From: Chthonomonas sp. UBA6659
Lineage (GTDB): Bacteria > Armatimonadota > Fimbriimonadia > Fimbriimonadales > Fimbriimonadaceae
Assembly: GCA_002455425.1 (NCBI GenBank)
Contig: DKKT01000039.1
Span: 1 to 41,589 of the forward strand
Reading direction: 5' to 3'
Length of the DNA stretch: 41,589 nucleotides
Made by a program: the position numbers and the translations under genes. This document shows, in pieces, positions 8,256 to 16,897 of the stretch. Within the stretch, counting starts at the first letter, position 1. Each line of letters opens with the position of its first letter. Below the pieces are notes generated by a model that saw only the letters and a program-made list of their open reading frames with translations, ran no database searches and was not told the DNA's origin.

Positions 8256-8799
8256 GTGCGACGGGTTCCTCCTTTCGAATCGGAGCGTAGGTGGTCAAAC
8301 CGAGCGTGAGGGTGACGGCGTCGCTCGATCCGTCGGTGGCGTTGATCTGGATCAGTGTCACCGCCATCCGATGCTCGGGAGCCTCCAGCGACTTCACGAA
8401 CGACATCGCCTTCGGGAACGTGCCTTCGACCGTGACCGTGAACGGCATCATCGTCATCCCTTGGACCGTCTCGGCCCGCTGAGGCCGGAGTGCGACGAGC
8501 TTGAGATTCTCTCGGCGGGCGAGTCGGGACACGCGGTCGAGCGCCGACGGCGCCACGTTGTCCGGATCGCCGGGCCAAACCCGTCGATCGATCGCGTTCT
8601 GAACGTCGATGAGCCGCTCGCGGGCCTCGGTCGTCGCGAGCCGGACCTTGAATTCACGGTCCCGCCGCTCCTTAGCCAGACCCGATGTCGTCGGTTTCGG
8701 CACGAGGAGCATCCATGCAAGCGTGCCCGCCATCGCGATGAGCGATGCGAGAACGACGAGAGAAACACCCCATTCCGAACGATCTCGGAAGTTGATCAC
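8248..8799 (-). CDS. PilO-like inner-membrane platform protein
   Basis: A 183-residue protein with a short cytosolic N-terminus and one membrane helix (about residues 11-33). A coiled-coil stretch (about 40-75) leads into a ferredoxin-like domain (about 85-172) with the strand pattern LKLVALRPQ..MPFTVTVEGTFPKAMSFVKSLE..MAVTLIQIN, which is characteristic of PilO and GspM. It would pair with the PilN-like part of the preceding gene in the periplasm. The start is GTG at 8799, sharing a GTGA overlap with the stop of the PilM/N-like gene. Confidence 0.8.
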   Translation of the reverse strand: MINFRDRSEWGVSLVVLASLIAMAGTLAWMLLVPKPTTSGLAKERRDREFKVRLATTEARERLIDVQNAIDRRVWPGDPDNVAPSALDRVSRLARRENLKLVALRPQRAETVQGMTMMPFTVTVEGTFPKAMSFVKSLEAPEHRMAVTLIQINATDGSSDAVTLTLGLTTYAPIRKEEPVARG

Positions 8800-10076
8800 G
8801 AGCGCCTCTTACTACTCGGGTCGACGAGAGGGAGGTTCCCCACCGGGAAAGCCGTCACACTGAACTGAATCACTTGAACCTGATCGATCGCCGCATTGTT
8901 CGAGAAGATGAGCTTTACGTCGCGGAACCGTGGGTTCTTGGTGAGACGGTCGACGAACTTCGCCACGGCTTGGCTCGACGTGCCGGTCCCCCGGATGATC
9001 ACCGGCTTGCCCCGCTCCGTCGAAAGACCGGTGAGCCAGATGCCGTCGCCGACCGCGTTCGAAACCGCGGTGACCACATCGGGCAGGGACTGTGCTGGAG
9101 CGAAAGCCCGATCGAGCGATTGCTGTGTACCCACCGTCCGCAAAACGTCCGATTCGACGGCCTTCTGCACACCCTTCAGTCGGTTCACCGCCGAGTTGAT
9201 CCGGCCGCGTTCGCGGTCGACGGTGGCTTGCGCGTCGCTCCGATCCATCGCGACCAGCGTGAAGAGGGCCAGCGCGCTCACCGCGAGAAGGAAAGCCAGT
9301 CGGCGTCGACGGCCGCGCTCCGAATTCTCGCGGTCCAGGACCACGTCGCGCGGTTCGAGGTCCATCTGAATCCGGGCCGCGGCCGGACCGACAAGGGCCC
9401 CGAGAGGCGTCTCCTTGGCGTGCCGAAAACCTCCCCCGACACCGTCGGCACCCGGCATGCCCGAGGCCACGAGAACCACTGGATCGACCAATCCCGCCAT
9501 CGACGCCGTCCGGCGGACCTCTTCTTCGAGCGGTGCCTCGTCCGGCACGACGCGCGAGGCCCGGAGATGCCCGCCGACGACCGCATCGAGCGCCATGCCC
9601 TCTGGGGTTGCCTCGACCACGATGGCGGCCTCAAGGCCCGCACCCTGCGCGACGAGGGCCGAGCCGAGTGCCGCCGGAACCACCCGAACGACCTGGAAAC
9701 CGGCGGCCTTCGCCTCCTCATACACCTTCTTCAACTCCTGCGAGCCGATCGCGGCCACGAGCGAAAGGCGGCCCTCCGGACCGATCTCGTCCGAAGGCTG
9801 AACGTCGAAGGCCGCCTCGCCCGCGGGAAGCGGGAACAGGGTCCCCGCCTGCATGTCGAGCAATCGCCGGAGGTCGGCCTTCGGCGCGGTCGGCAAAGGC
9901 ACGACTCGGAAGAAAACGCTCCTCCGACCAAGGGCCAACACGACCGGACCGCCACCCATCGCCCGAGACGCGGCTTCCAAGTTCGGAAACACCTGTACAG
10001 GTCCACCGGTCGAAACGGTGCGCACGGCAGTGGGCGACCACTCGACGACCCGGTTCGGAACGACTGCTTTGCTCAT
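8796..10076 (-). CDS. PilM-PilN-like fusion (GspL-equivalent platform protein)
   Basis: A 426-residue protein. The first about 265 residues are cytosolic and resemble the actin-like PilM/GspL domain, though short: VVLALGRRSVFFRVVPLP, then LFPLPAGEAAFDV. A single membrane helix (about residues 273-290) follows. The rest (about 295-415) is PilN-like: a coiled coil, then a ferredoxin-like domain with LPDVVTAVSNAVGDGIWLTGL, VIIRGTGTSSQAVAKFVDRL and FSVTAF. In pili these are two genes; here they are one chain, which is how GspL is built. It should anchor the GspE ATPase to the platform. ATG at 10076 overlaps the gspK stop (ATGA). Confidence 0.82.
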   Translation of the reverse strand: MSKAVVPNRVVEWSPTAVRTVSTGGPVQVFPNLEAASRAMGGGPVVLALGRRSVFFRVVPLPTAPKADLRRLLDMQAGTLFPLPAGEAAFDVQPSDEIGPEGRLSLVAAIGSQELKKVYEEAKAAGFQVVRVVPAALGSALVAQGAGLEAAIVVEATPEGMALDAVVGGHLRASRVVPDEAPLEEEVRRTASMAGLVDPVVLVASGMPGADGVGGGFRHAKETPLGALVGPAAARIQMDLEPRDVVLDRENSERGRRRRLAFLLAVSALALFTLVAMDRSDAQATVDRERGRINSAVNRLKGVQKAVESDVLRTVGTQQSLDRAFAPAQSLPDVVTAVSNAVGDGIWLTGLSTERGKPVIIRGTGTSSQAVAKFVDRLTKNPRFRDVKLIFSNNAAIDQVQVIQFSVTAFPVGNLPLVDPSSKRRS

Positions 10077-11329
10077 CGGGAATCTCCACTCAAATCGGTC
10101 TCGGTCGTAGCCTCCTCCGGCCAGCCCCAGCGGACGCTCATGTCACCGAAGGGGGGGTGCTCGATCCGGATCAGGCGCGGACCGTTCGCGTCGAGCGTGA
10201 CGAGCGCTTCGATCGACTCCCTAAGGCTCCCGGTTCGACCCTCGACCCGAACCCAGAACGCACCCGACTGAACCGTGAACGCGTCGACGGTCTGAGTCAG
10301 GGTCGCGCCGGTCATCCCGGGGACGTCGAGGATGTCGCTCAACTGCTGAAACCCCTGCAACTGCCGACTCAAAATCGCTTGGACCACGTCCGGCGGTAAG
10401 TTCGGGATCGAGTTCAGCACCGCTTCGTCGGCGGTGTTGAGGTTGATCTTGCCCTCGCTCCGCGTCTGGCCCGTCACCGTCAATTCGTCGAGGATCGCAC
10501 GCTGGGCCTGCCGGTTGGCACCTGCGACCGCGACGACATCCCCGAGCCGCGTGAACGGGCGTCGCTGGAAGATCTGGGCCGCGATCTGGGTCGGAATCCC
10601 GCGCTGGGTTAGCGAGCCCGGATTCGTGCCCCCGCCATTGACGTTGAGACGGGTTTGGCCCGTCGGGGTCGTCTGGGGCGAGAAACTGTCGATACCCGCA
10701 AGCTGATACAGCGTCGGCTGCTGGTCGGATGAACCCTGGACGATCGTCGCCGTCGAAACCACGTCCTCCTGGGGCTCGAACAGCGCACGAGCCGTGAAGC
10801 CCCGAACGCTCAGGAGTTCGTCGAAGCTCGAGAGTCGCCGGAGTCCGGCCTGGTACGGATTCGCGAGGTTGTTGTAGTACTCGTCCTTCGCGCCTTCCGT
10901 GCGCGGCGTCGTGCCCGGCTCCCGCCAGTCGAGCAGCGAGTCGATCTGCTCCTGCGTGAACGGCAGCCGCTGAAGCTGGTCGAGCGATGCCGTATTCAAG
11001 TTGATCCGCGACCCGGCATCCACGATCCCGACTCGGAACGACTCGTCCCCGAGCACAAACAGCTCCTCTCCTCTCTGCCCGAGTTGAGCCCATTCGTCCT
11101 CCAACGAAGCCGGTTGCCCGGCCTGAATCAGGCTCAGTTCGGCGAGGGCCCGTTGAAGTCCGGCCTCGGCCGCCCAGCGGGCCTTGTCCTTCTCGACCCG
11201 CGTGAGCAGGGCTTGGAAGCGGGCCCGCTGGCTGACCGCCGCCGCCGCGACCACCGCGACCAGAGCGACCATGATCCCGAGCGTGACCACGAACGTCATC
11301 CCCTGTTGCGTGCGTCGGGTCCGCCTCAT
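10073..11329 (-). CDS. gspK: Minor pseudopilin GspK
   Basis: A 418-residue protein. The ATG at 11329 was chosen because it shares an ATGA overlap with the gspJ stop and gives a leader of ten residues ending QQG before MTFVVTLGIMVALVAVVAAA. As in other GspK proteins, the Glu at +5 is absent. After the hydrophobic helix there are two helix-hairpin-helix-like segments, recognised by INLNTASLDQLQRLP and INLNTADEAVLNSIP, both typical of the GspK family. GspK caps the tip of the pseudopilus with GspI and GspJ. A longer in-frame extension to 11494 exists but runs inside gspJ and is not protein-like. Confidence 0.9.
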   Translation of the reverse strand: MRRTRRTQQGMTFVVTLGIMVALVAVVAAAAVSQRARFQALLTRVEKDKARWAAEAGLQRALAELSLIQAGQPASLEDEWAQLGQRGEELFVLGDESFRVGIVDAGSRINLNTASLDQLQRLPFTQEQIDSLLDWREPGTTPRTEGAKDEYYNNLANPYQAGLRRLSSFDELLSVRGFTARALFEPQEDVVSTATIVQGSSDQQPTLYQLAGIDSFSPQTTPTGQTRLNVNGGGTNPGSLTQRGIPTQIAAQIFQRRPFTRLGDVVAVAGANRQAQRAILDELTVTGQTRSEGKINLNTADEAVLNSIPNLPPDVVQAILSRQLQGFQQLSDILDVPGMTGATLTQTVDAFTVQSGAFWVRVEGRTGSLRESIEALVTLDANGPRLIRIEHPPFGDMSVRWGWPEEATTETDLSGDSR

Positions 11330-12066
11330 CCCGCCCCTCCCTGGGTCACCGGGTTGAGCGGTGTGACGTCGCTGTGCGGCAACCGAATCGTCAGGGTGCG
11401 CTCCTCCTCTTCGTCGCGGAGCTTGTAACGCATCCGCACCGCGGCCGGGAGCCGATTGGCCTCCGTCGAGCGGCTGTCCCACTCCATCCGCCACTCACCC
11501 CCATCGAAAAACTCGAACTGAATCGTCTCGACATCCGGGTTGAGCACGCGCTGAAACCCGCCCTGGCTCGGATCGCCGTCCGCCGGCCTCTGCTCCCGAA
11601 CGAACAGCCCTTGCGCCTCGGCCGGGGCGTCGAAGCCGACCGTCGACAGTTCGATCTCGGTCATGCCCCCTTGGGGTCCGAATCGTTCGTTCGCCCCTTC
11701 GAAGTCGCCCGTCTCCTCGGTCACATCCGAACGCAGTCGGCCGCCGACCGCGGTGAAAACCAGATCGTCTGCCCCAGGACCCTGAGCGTTTCCTCCTGGC
11801 TGCAGCCCTTGCTGCCCTTCCGAGAACGTCGCGATGAAGTAGGTGTTGGGGTCGTTCGCCGTGCTCGAAAGGAACGCCTGCTGGACGAGGTCGCTCACCT
11901 GGCGTTCGAACGACGCGATCCGGTCTTCGCGCCGGGTGTCGTCGCGAAGCCGCCGTTCGGTGTCAAGACCGAACATCAGTGCCCGCGAGGCTCCCGCCGT
12001 GATCAAGCCGATGATCGCGACCACGATGAGCAGTTCCAGGAGGGTGACGCCCGCCTGGCGTTTCAC
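11326..12066 (-). CDS. gspJ: Minor pseudopilin GspJ
   Basis: A 246-residue protein with the prepilin leader KRQAG before VTLLELLIVVAIIGLI. The Gly at -1 and Glu at +5 fit processing by a prepilin peptidase, which is not encoded in this window. The globular part is rich in acidic and Gly/Gln residues. Its length and the sequence VETIQFEFFDGGEWRMEW followed by RLPAAVRMRY are typical of GspJ, where this C-terminal strand pair is conserved. The start is GTG at 12066, sharing GTGA with the stop of gspI. Confidence 0.87.
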   Translation of the reverse strand: MKRQAGVTLLELLIVVAIIGLITAGASRALMFGLDTERRLRDDTRREDRIASFERQVSDLVQQAFLSSTANDPNTYFIATFSEGQQGLQPGGNAQGPGADDLVFTAVGGRLRSDVTEETGDFEGANERFGPQGGMTEIELSTVGFDAPAEAQGLFVREQRPADGDPSQGGFQRVLNPDVETIQFEFFDGGEWRMEWDSRSTEANRLPAAVRMRYKLRDEEEERTLTIRLPHSDVTPLNPVTQGGAG

Positions 12067-12467
12067 GGCTGCACCCCGTTTTCGGGCGGTCGATAGACAA
12101 GAGTTTCGAGCGTCGTCGCCTGTTCGTCGCTGCGTGCTTGGGCGTCGGTCACGCGGACGAGAACTCGATCGAGGTTCTCGGTCCCGCTTGCCGTGATCTC
12201 GACCTCCCAGCGGTACCGCTCCAGGCCGCGATTCGCGAAGTCGCCGCTCAGATTGCCCGTCTCGAGTTCGCCCGTCGCCAAGACCTCGCGCATCTGGTCG
12301 CTCGCGAGCCGCAGGCGCAGTTCCTTCTCCTGAAGTCGGGCTTCGGAACCCTGGATCGAGCCGAGCGCGCTGACCGCGGCCGTGATGCCCACGCCCAAGA
12401 GCACGATCGAGGCGAGGACCTCGACGAGGGTAAACGCGCCCCGGAGCCGCTTACTGGCGCTTCTCAT
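12063..12467 (-). CDS. gspI: Minor pseudopilin GspI
   Basis: A 134-residue protein with leader MRSASKRLRGA and then FTLVEVLASIVLLGVGITAA. The usual Gly is followed by an extra Ala before Phe. Glu falls at +5 only if cleavage is after Ala. The remaining about 100 residues match GspI in size and in the late pattern YRWEVEI..VLVRVTDAQ..LETLVYRP. I chose the ATG at 12467, which has GGGAG just upstream and lies inside the end of gspH. An in-frame ATG at 12509 would add 14 residues. Confidence 0.85.
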   Translation of the reverse strand: MRSASKRLRGAFTLVEVLASIVLLGVGITAAVSALGSIQGSEARLQEKELRLRLASDQMREVLATGELETGNLSGDFANRGLERYRWEVEITASGTENLDRVLVRVTDAQARSDEQATTLETLVYRPPENGVQP

Positions 12468-12990
12468 ACTCTCCCGCCGGCCAGCTCGTAGCGACTTCGG
12501 CTTCCGCATTTCCCTCGATCAGCTCTGCTTCACCGTCGGCGCGAACTCGGATCGTGAACGTCGCCCCCGCCTCTTCGATCTCGATCGTTCCCGCATCGGC
12601 TCGGCCATCGGAGTAGAACTTGAGGCCTGTCCCCGCCGCGCTGACATCATCGCCTCCGACCCGGATCGCGCCCAGCTCCGCGCCGGGGGGCAGCGTGAAG
12701 GATCGGAGTGTGTTCTCCTCCTGGCGCCCGGTGTCGGTCGCATTCGGATCGGCCGGGCGCACGACTTGGAGCGTGCGGCTCCCGCTGTCGTAGCGGAGCT
12801 CGAGCGTGGTGCGCTCGCGCGCCGCGAACGTCGCCCCGTCCCGAGCCAGATCGCGGACGCGCAGCAAGGCGAGGCGCGCGTCCTGGCCGCGCCGCATCGC
12901 GATCACGTTCGGTGCGATGATCGCGGCCAGCAAACCGATGACGACGATCGCCACGCTCAGCTCGATCAGAGTGAAGGCGCGTTTTCGCAA
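12451..12990 (-). CDS. gspH: Minor pseudopilin GspH
   Basis: A 179-residue protein starting MRKRAFTLIELSVAIVVIG. It has a very short leader with Ala, not Gly, at -1 and Glu at +5. The globular part begins RDLARDGATFAARERTTLELRYD, typical of GspH/FimT proteins, and goes on with strands such as FTLPPGAELGAIRV and LKFYSDGRADAGTIEI. The start is TTG at 12990, immediately after the gspG stop codon, with GGAAGG seven bases upstream inside gspG. This supports the rare start codon. GspH is a minor pseudopilin near the tip. Confidence 0.88.
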   Translation of the reverse strand: MRKRAFTLIELSVAIVVIGLLAAIIAPNVIAMRRGQDARLALLRVRDLARDGATFAARERTTLELRYDSGSRTLQVVRPADPNATDTGRQEENTLRSFTLPPGAELGAIRVGGDDVSAAGTGLKFYSDGRADAGTIEIEEAGATFTIRVRADGEAELIEGNAEAEVATSWPAGEYEKRQ

Positions 12991-13464
12991 CTAGTCGCCT
13001 TCCGAGATGTCCTCGGCCTCGGTACCCGGGTCCCCGCCCTCTTGGCCGTCGGAACCATAGGTCATCACGATGTAGCTCTCCGAGCCGGCCGTTCCCGGGT
13101 ACTCGTAGATGTACGGATTGTTCCAGGGATCGTCCGGGAGCTCTTTGGTCGAGTACGGTCCCTTCCACCCCTGGACGTCCGCCGGCGGCACGCGCAAGGC
13201 CTGCAGCCCTTCCTCGGTCGTCGGATAGCGTCCGCAGTCGAGGCGGAACTGCTGGATCATCCCGCTCAGCGACGAGATGTCGGCCTTTGCCTTCGAAATC
13301 TTGGCGTCGCTCGTGCGCCCGACGACGCGGGGCACGATCAGGGCCGCGAGAATCGCCAGGATCAAAATGACCACAAGCAACTCGATGAGGGTAAAGCCGA
13401 TCCTTCGGCGACGATCCGCTCGCCGGCGCGTCGGCGCGCGGCGCGGAGAGCACTGGCTTCTCAT
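12991..13464 (-). CDS. gspG: Major pseudopilin GspG
   Basis: A 157-residue protein that forms the T2SS pseudopilus shaft. The leader is long and Arg-rich (about 22 residues) and ends RRRRIG, followed by FTLIELLVVILILAILAAL. The body has the family signature CGRYPTTEEGLQAL, then GWKGPYSTKELPDDPWNNPY. The acidic C-terminus (DGQEGGDPGTEAEDI) matches the calcium-binding loop of GspG. The ATG at 13464 has AAGGAAGG six bases upstream. ATGs at 13470, 13482 and 13530 are in frame but worse placed; the last would start one base after the gspF stop. Confidence 0.93.
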   Translation of the reverse strand: MRSQCSPRRAPTRRRADRRRRIGFTLIELLVVILILAILAALIVPRVVGRTSDAKISKAKADISSLSGMIQQFRLDCGRYPTTEEGLQALRVPPADVQGWKGPYSTKELPDDPWNNPYIYEYPGTAGSESYIVMTYGSDGQEGGDPGTEAEDISEGD

Positions 13465-13531
13465 AGTCATCCTTCCTTCCATATCCTGCGTTCCTGCGCC
13501 GTCTGACGCCTGCTTGGTTCCCAAATTCATC

Positions 13532-14743
13532 TCATTTCACCAACTGCTGCGCCTGGAAGATCGGCAGGAGCACCGACAGCACGACGAAACCGACGAAAAC
13601 ACCCATGCTGAGCACGATCACCGGCTCGACCAGCGCCGTCAAGCGCCGCATGCCGTTGTCGACTTCGAAGTCGAGGCTATCGGAAACCCGACCGAGCATC
13701 TTGGGGAGGTCGCCGGTTTGCTCGCCGATCGCCACCATATGCGTCAGTACGGGCGGAAACGAGCCCGCATCGCGCATCGCCTCGGCGATCGGCCGGCCCT
13801 CGCGGACCTCGGACTCGACCTGTTCCGCGCTCACCTGGAAGACTCGATTGCCGCTCGCGAGGCCGGCGAGGCGGAGGGCGTCCAGGATTGGAACTCCTCC
13901 ATAGACGAGCGTCCCCAGCACGCGCGCGAACCGCGAGACGGTCGCCTTCATGACGACGGGACCGACGATCGGGAGCTTGAGGATCGCGCGGTCCTTGGCG
14001 ATCGCTCCCGCCGGGGCCGCCGACCAAGCCCGGAATCCGATCACCGCACCCGCCAGCACGATCAGGATCAGAATCCCGTTCTGGGTGAGAAACGCGGTGC
14101 CGTCGAGGAGCATCCGCGTCGTCAGCGGCAGATCGTCGCCAAGGTCCTTGAACACGCCCGAAAGCCGAGGCACGACGAACGTCAAGAGAAAGACGACGAC
14201 GAAGACCGCGGTGAGGGTCAATACGCCGGGGTAGATCATCGCCGAGATCACCTGGCTGCGACGCGCGACCTCCTTCTCCTGAAAGTCCGCGAGGCGACCC
14301 GCAACGTCCGCGAATTGCCCCGAAGCCTCGCCTGCCTTCAGTGTTTGCGTGTACACCGGCGCGAACAACTTTGGGTGCTTGGCGAGCGCGTCGCTTACGG
14401 GCAGGCCGCTCCGCACGTCGTCCAGCGCCTGTTCGGAGACTTCGGCCAACGTGCCGCTTTCACTTTGCTCCGCCACGACCTGCAGGACTCGATCCAAGGG
14501 AAGCCCTGCCGCCGCAAGGTCGGCCATGCGCCGCGTGAACAGCGCGACGTCGCTCTTGCTGACTTTGCCCCGCTTGCGGGTGTCGCCTTCGGCCCGGGTG
14601 CGTCGCGCCTCCTCTTTGATCTCGAGGACGTGGCGCCCCTCCTTCGCGATCAGCGCGATCGCCGCTTCCCGGGTCGCCGCGTCGACATACCCGGTCTTCC
14701 GTCGCCCCGAAGGCTCGAGAGCAGTGTAGAAGTAGGTCGTCAT
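13532..14743 (-). CDS. gspF: Inner-membrane T2SS platform protein GspF
   Basis: A 403-residue protein starting MTTYFYTALEPSGRRKTGYVDA, the usual N-terminus of GspF. It has two copies of the T2SSF helical domain (about residues 70-190 and 270-395), each including the typical glycine-rich turn: LAAAGLPLDRVL and LVYGGVPILDAL. Each is followed by membrane helices (about 170-190, 220-240 and 375-400). It forms the membrane core around which GspE acts. The ATG at 14743 has GGGAG eight bases upstream; an upstream in-frame start at 14800 is unsupported. It is separated from gspE by 70 bases, the largest gap in the operon. Confidence 0.92.
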   Translation of the reverse strand: MTTYFYTALEPSGRRKTGYVDAATREAAIALIAKEGRHVLEIKEEARRTRAEGDTRKRGKVSKSDVALFTRRMADLAAAGLPLDRVLQVVAEQSESGTLAEVSEQALDDVRSGLPVSDALAKHPKLFAPVYTQTLKAGEASGQFADVAGRLADFQEKEVARRSQVISAMIYPGVLTLTAVFVVVFLLTFVVPRLSGVFKDLGDDLPLTTRMLLDGTAFLTQNGILILIVLAGAVIGFRAWSAAPAGAIAKDRAILKLPIVGPVVMKATVSRFARVLGTLVYGGVPILDALRLAGLASGNRVFQVSAEQVESEVREGRPIAEAMRDAGSFPPVLTHMVAIGEQTGDLPKMLGRVSDSLDFEVDNGMRRLTALVEPVIVLSMGVFVGFVVLSVLLPIFQAQQLVK

Positions 14744-14813
14744 GGAAGACTCCCGGCGTCGGGATCTCCGCGCTCGTCCGAGGCCGTGACACGACCGCAA
14801 AGGGCAAGTCGGG

Positions 14814-16394
14814 TCAAATCTCCTCCCGCTGGCACACGCGAAGCACTTCTTCGGCGGTGGAGCGGCCGTTCAAGACGGCCAGCTTGCCGTCACCGAGAAG
14901 CGTCCGCATACCCTGATGGTCGACGGCATACTGCTTCATCACGCTCGAACTGGCATGGGCGACCGTCATCCGGCGCAGCTCCTCGTCGATGATCAGCAGC
15001 TCGTACAAGCCCTGTCGGCCTTTGAAGCCGCTGTTCTGACACTTGTCGCACCCGCGACCCCGCCGAAACGTCGCCGATCGAGCCTCCTCCGGCGTGATTC
15101 CCACGGCGCGAAGCGCCTCCTCGGTCGGTCGATCTTCTTCGGCGCAGTTCGGGCAAACGCGCCGCACAAGGCGCTGGGCCACGACCCCGATGAGCGACGA
15201 CGCCGCCAAGTACGGCTCGACCCCCATGTCGAGAAGCCGCGTCACCGCACCCGGCGCGTCGTTCGTATGGAGCGTGCTGAACACAAGGTGTCCCGTCAGC
15301 GAGGCATGAATCGCGATCTCCGCCGTCTCGACGTCGCGGATTTCTCCCACCATGATCACGTCCGGGTCCTGCCGCACGATCGAGCGCAGCCCCGAAGCGA
15401 ACGTCAAGCCGATCGCCGGGCGGACCTGGATCTGGCCGATCCCGCCGACCTGGTATTCGACCGGGTCCTCGATCGTGAGGATGTTGGTGTTCGGCGACCA
15501 GATCTCCTGGAGCGAGGCGTAAAGCGTCGTCGACTTTCCGGAGCCGGTCGGGCCGGTGGCGAGAATGATGCCGTAGGGGAGGCCGATCACGCGCCGAAAA
15601 CGATCGAGCGTATCGGGCTGCATGCCGAGTTCGGGGAGGCCGATCATCGCCGTACCCTTATCGAGGATGCGCATGACCGCGCGCTCGCCGAACACGGTCG
15701 GGACAATCGAAACGCGCACGTCGATCGCTCGTCCCGCGATCGTCACCTTGATGCGCCCGTCTTGAGGCAATCGCCGCTCGGCGATGTTCATTTCGCCGAG
15801 GATCTTGAGGCGGGAGATGATCGCCGCGTGCATCCGCTTCGGCGGGCGCATCATCTCACCGAGCATGCCGTCGATGCGGTAGCGCACCTTGACGTCGCGC
15901 TCGTAAGGCTCCACGTGGATGTCGCTGGCCCCGTCGCGAACGGCTTGGGCGAAGATCAGATTCACCATCTGAACGACCGCCGTCTCCCCCGCCATCTTGG
16001 TGAGGTCGGCCAGGTCGGTGTTCTCGTCGATTTCGGTGATCGGACCCTCGTCAGCCCCGGGTAGCCCGCTCAGGATCTTCTCGAGGAAATGCTCCTCGAT
16101 CGTCTCCCGGATCAAACCTGCGTCGGCGAGCACGGCGAGGGTCGGGCGCTTGACCAGAATGCCGAGATCGTCGACCGCACCGAGCGACTCGGGCGACCCC
16201 ATCGCGACGACGAGTGCGTCACCCTGCATCCGAAGCGGGAGCACCTGGTGCTTGAGGGCGTAGTCGCCGGGCGCGCATTCGAGCGCTGCCGGGTCGGGCT
16301 TGGTCTCGGCAAGATCGACGAACGGGAACCCGAACCGCGTCGCGGTCGGCGTACCCTCGTCGGGAGAATTGGGGGGATCCATCGAAATTGCCAT
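14814..16394 (-). CDS. gspE: T2SS assembly ATPase GspE
   Basis: A 526-residue cytosolic ATPase that powers pseudopilus assembly. The N-terminal GspE-N domain (about residues 25-110) is followed by the N2 region and the ATPase core. The core has Walker A GPTGSGKST, the Asp box ILTIEDPVEY, Walker B VIMVGEIRDVETAEIAIHAS, and the His box GHLVFSTLHTNDA. The four-Cys zinc insert CPNCAEED..GCDKCQNSGFKGRQGLYEL is present, as in GspE/PilB. The ATG at 16394 is chosen because of GGAGG seven bases upstream; an ORF extension to 16514 looks unlike protein. It is the first gene of the operon that runs to 4438. Confidence 0.95.
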   Translation of the reverse strand: MAISMDPPNSPDEGTPTATRFGFPFVDLAETKPDPAALECAPGDYALKHQVLPLRMQGDALVVAMGSPESLGAVDDLGILVKRPTLAVLADAGLIRETIEEHFLEKILSGLPGADEGPITEIDENTDLADLTKMAGETAVVQMVNLIFAQAVRDGASDIHVEPYERDVKVRYRIDGMLGEMMRPPKRMHAAIISRLKILGEMNIAERRLPQDGRIKVTIAGRAIDVRVSIVPTVFGERAVMRILDKGTAMIGLPELGMQPDTLDRFRRVIGLPYGIILATGPTGSGKSTTLYASLQEIWSPNTNILTIEDPVEYQVGGIGQIQVRPAIGLTFASGLRSIVRQDPDVIMVGEIRDVETAEIAIHASLTGHLVFSTLHTNDAPGAVTRLLDMGVEPYLAASSLIGVVAQRLVRRVCPNCAEEDRPTEEALRAVGITPEEARSATFRRGRGCDKCQNSGFKGRQGLYELLIIDEELRRMTVAHASSSVMKQYAVDHQGMRTLLGDGKLAVLNGRSTAEEVLRVCQREEI

Positions 16395-16561
16395 CGGTGC
16401 CTCCGGTACTACGTCCTGCCGTCTCGACAAAGTGCCCCCGAACAGAGCCTTGCTCTCATCGACGCTCGAACCACAATGCCCGGCAACAATGCTAGGATTT
16501 CGAGCCCGAGACACAACCGGCCCGAACCGTGCTGCGTCAGGACGATCGAGGAGACATGACG

Positions 16562-16867
16562 ATGCTTCACACGATTTGTTTGGTTGCCACCGCAGTAACT
16601 TTTCCGGCCCCGGACCTGGGCGTGTTCGAGATCGAGTCCGTCACCCGTCGGGAAGCGTTCGCCGGACGCCTCGGCAAGCGGGTCAAAACCTCGATGGAGG
16701 TCACCCGTGAAGGAAAGACCTACACCGTCCACGTGGATGGCGCGACCCACACCTGGGTCGGTGGCCGGAGACTGCCCCGTCTCGATATCGGCACTTCGGT
16801 GGCCTTGACCGGTCGCCAGAACGGGCAGACGATTCGCGTCACCTGGGACGGCATCGCGAACCGCTAA
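16562..16867 (+). CDS. Small secreted protein, unknown function
   Basis: A 101-residue protein with a short hydrophobic N-terminus (MLHTICLVATAVTFPAPD) that may act as a signal peptide. The rest alternates strand-like segments (VKTSMEVTREGKTYTVHVDG, VALTGRQNGQTIRVTWDG), suggesting a small beta-barrel of the OB or SH3 kind. I do not recognise a family. ATG 16562 has GAGGAG eight bases upstream; ATG 16556 would leave only two. A TAGGAT at 16493-16498 could be the -10. It is divergent from gspE and convergent with the next gene. Confidence 0.6.
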   Translation: MLHTICLVATAVTFPAPDLGVFEIESVTRREAFAGRLGKRVKTSMEVTREGKTYTVHVDGATHTWVGGRRLPRLDIGTSVALTGRQNGQTIRVTWDGIANR

Positions 16868-16897
16868 GGGGCCAGGTTCGCTGAACCGGTCGCTCCT

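Noticed and set aside
8874..10271. Long plus-strand frame opposite the PilM-PilN-like gene
   Set aside because: His/Arg/Asp-rich shadow typical of high-GC antisense frames; the minus-strand protein has clear folds and coupled overlaps.
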